Below are positions 63,645 through 64,000 of a stretch of 64,000 nucleotides of DNA, in pieces. This DNA comes from Lachnospiraceae bacterium GAM79 (lineage in GTDB: Bacteria; Bacillota; Clostridia; Lachnospirales; Lachnospiraceae): the NCBI GenBank assembly GCA_020735665.1, contig CP085928.1, positions 1,254,001 through 1,318,000 on the forward strand. Direction: 5' to 3'. The first letter of the stretch is position 1; each line of letters opens with the position of its first letter. The notes under the pieces are model-generated. The model was given only the letters and a program-made list of their open reading frames with translations, had not been told where the DNA came from and ran no database searches. Made by a program: the position numbers and the translations under genes.

Positions 63645-64000
63645 CCCTCCGGATAGTTCAGGCGATCTTCGCCTATATTATAAAGAACCTCTTTTAAGAA
63701 CTTCTCTGCAAGGTAATTTGCCATGTTCAGATTCATGTCCTGATAATTTCCACATTCTCTCGGATTTGCACCCGGAATCGGATCATGATAATGACGTATA
63801 AATTCAAACATTGAAATCATCAAATCTACGATATCCTCTGACTTATAATCACCTGCAAGTATCAAATAAAATCCGGTTCTGCATCCCATCGGTCCAAAAT
63901 AAATTACTTTGTCCTTATAATCCTCATGATTTCTGAGATAAGTAGCTGCGAGATGCTCGATCGTATGAATCTCCGCCGTATTCATGACCGGTTCAAAGTT
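63641..64000 (-). CDS. luxS: S-ribosylhomocysteine lyase LuxS, N-terminus beyond the window
   Basis: The frame is open from the right edge; about 119 residues of a roughly 160-residue protein are visible. The metal ligands are in HTIEHLAATYLRNH (HxxEH) and the Cys of PRECGNYQDMNL; GPMGCRTGFYLIL carries the active-site Cys region. LuxS makes homocysteine and the AI-2 precursor DPD. The ATG at 63985 is internal; codons before it read NFEPV, consistent with the family. Confidence 0.93.
   Translation of the reverse strand, partial: NFEPVMNTAEIHTIEHLAATYLRNHEDYKDKVIYFGPMGCRTGFYLILAGDYKSEDIVDLMISMFEFIRHYHDPIPGANPRECGNYQDMNLNMANYLAEKFLKEVLYNIGEDRLNYPEG

Overview
The window looks like a chromosomal segment of a low-to-medium GC, spore-forming, butyrate-producing Clostridia member, most likely Lachnospiraceae (Coprococcus-like is a guess). 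The evidence is the gene order (rimP-nusA-ylxR-ylxQ-infB-rbfA-nrnA-truB-ribF; ylxM-ffh-rpsP-khpA-rimM-trmD; tig-clpP-clpX-lon-engB), a ptb-buk butyrate pair, an alpha/beta-type spore protein, a SleC-like cortex protein, a reverse rubrerythrin and several families common in Lachnospiraceae (DUF1385, DUF4173, DUF4364). Most genes are on the minus strand. I saw no rRNA, tRNA, CRISPR array, intact prophage or transposase gene.

Layout: 1-780 is an AT-rich edge with a cut-off unknown gene and two terminators. 785-7337 holds topoisomerase IV (parE-parC) and a two-component system. 7418-19664 holds two large translation/RNA operons; the rimP-nusA operon has its own promoter and an attenuator-like hairpin in the leader. 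19672-30046 mixes a siroheme gene, a spore-cortex protein, a PH-domain protein, CIRCE-associated htpG, map, pyrE and a TAXI binding protein-GltS-small protein operon. 30266-38515 holds a 1275-residue c-di-GMP protein, pyrD-pyrK-pyrF, a shrunken P-protein and a VanZ protein. 38818-44488 holds a membrane protein, rubrerythrin, DegV, a secreted protein and a DUF4173 protein with a 39-bp tandem repeat. 44787-48169 is a MurT-like / GatD-like / EctB-like operon. 48372-53733 holds prfA-prmC-DUF1385, rpmE and rho. 54063-61353 holds a DUF4364 regulator, the proteostasis operon and a spore protein. 61485-64000 holds buk, ptb and a cut-off luxS.

Two things stand out. First, three of the five convergent gene junctions (four elements) are filled almost exactly by long nested inverted repeats (21777-21919, 21969-22310, 25595-25825, 30046-30262). 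Three of these share a conserved core flanked by self-complementary arms whose sequences are unrelated between copies, and the core hairpins change by compensatory substitution. This is the reverse of a typical MITE and suggests a structured RNA or terminator family. Second, the MurT-like/GatD-like pair lacks both catalytic residues of the GatD glutaminase (Cys to Thr92, His to Val190) and is co-transcribed with a diaminobutyrate-type aminotransferase, so the ligase probably uses something other than glutamine-derived ammonia.

Other notable items: intrinsic terminators directly in front of rimM and lon and in the rimP leader, asparagine-rich disordered regions in both IF-2 and Rho, a charged linker in HtpG, and a CIRCE operator upstream of the htpG promoter. 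Statements about families rest on recalled motifs; no database search was run.
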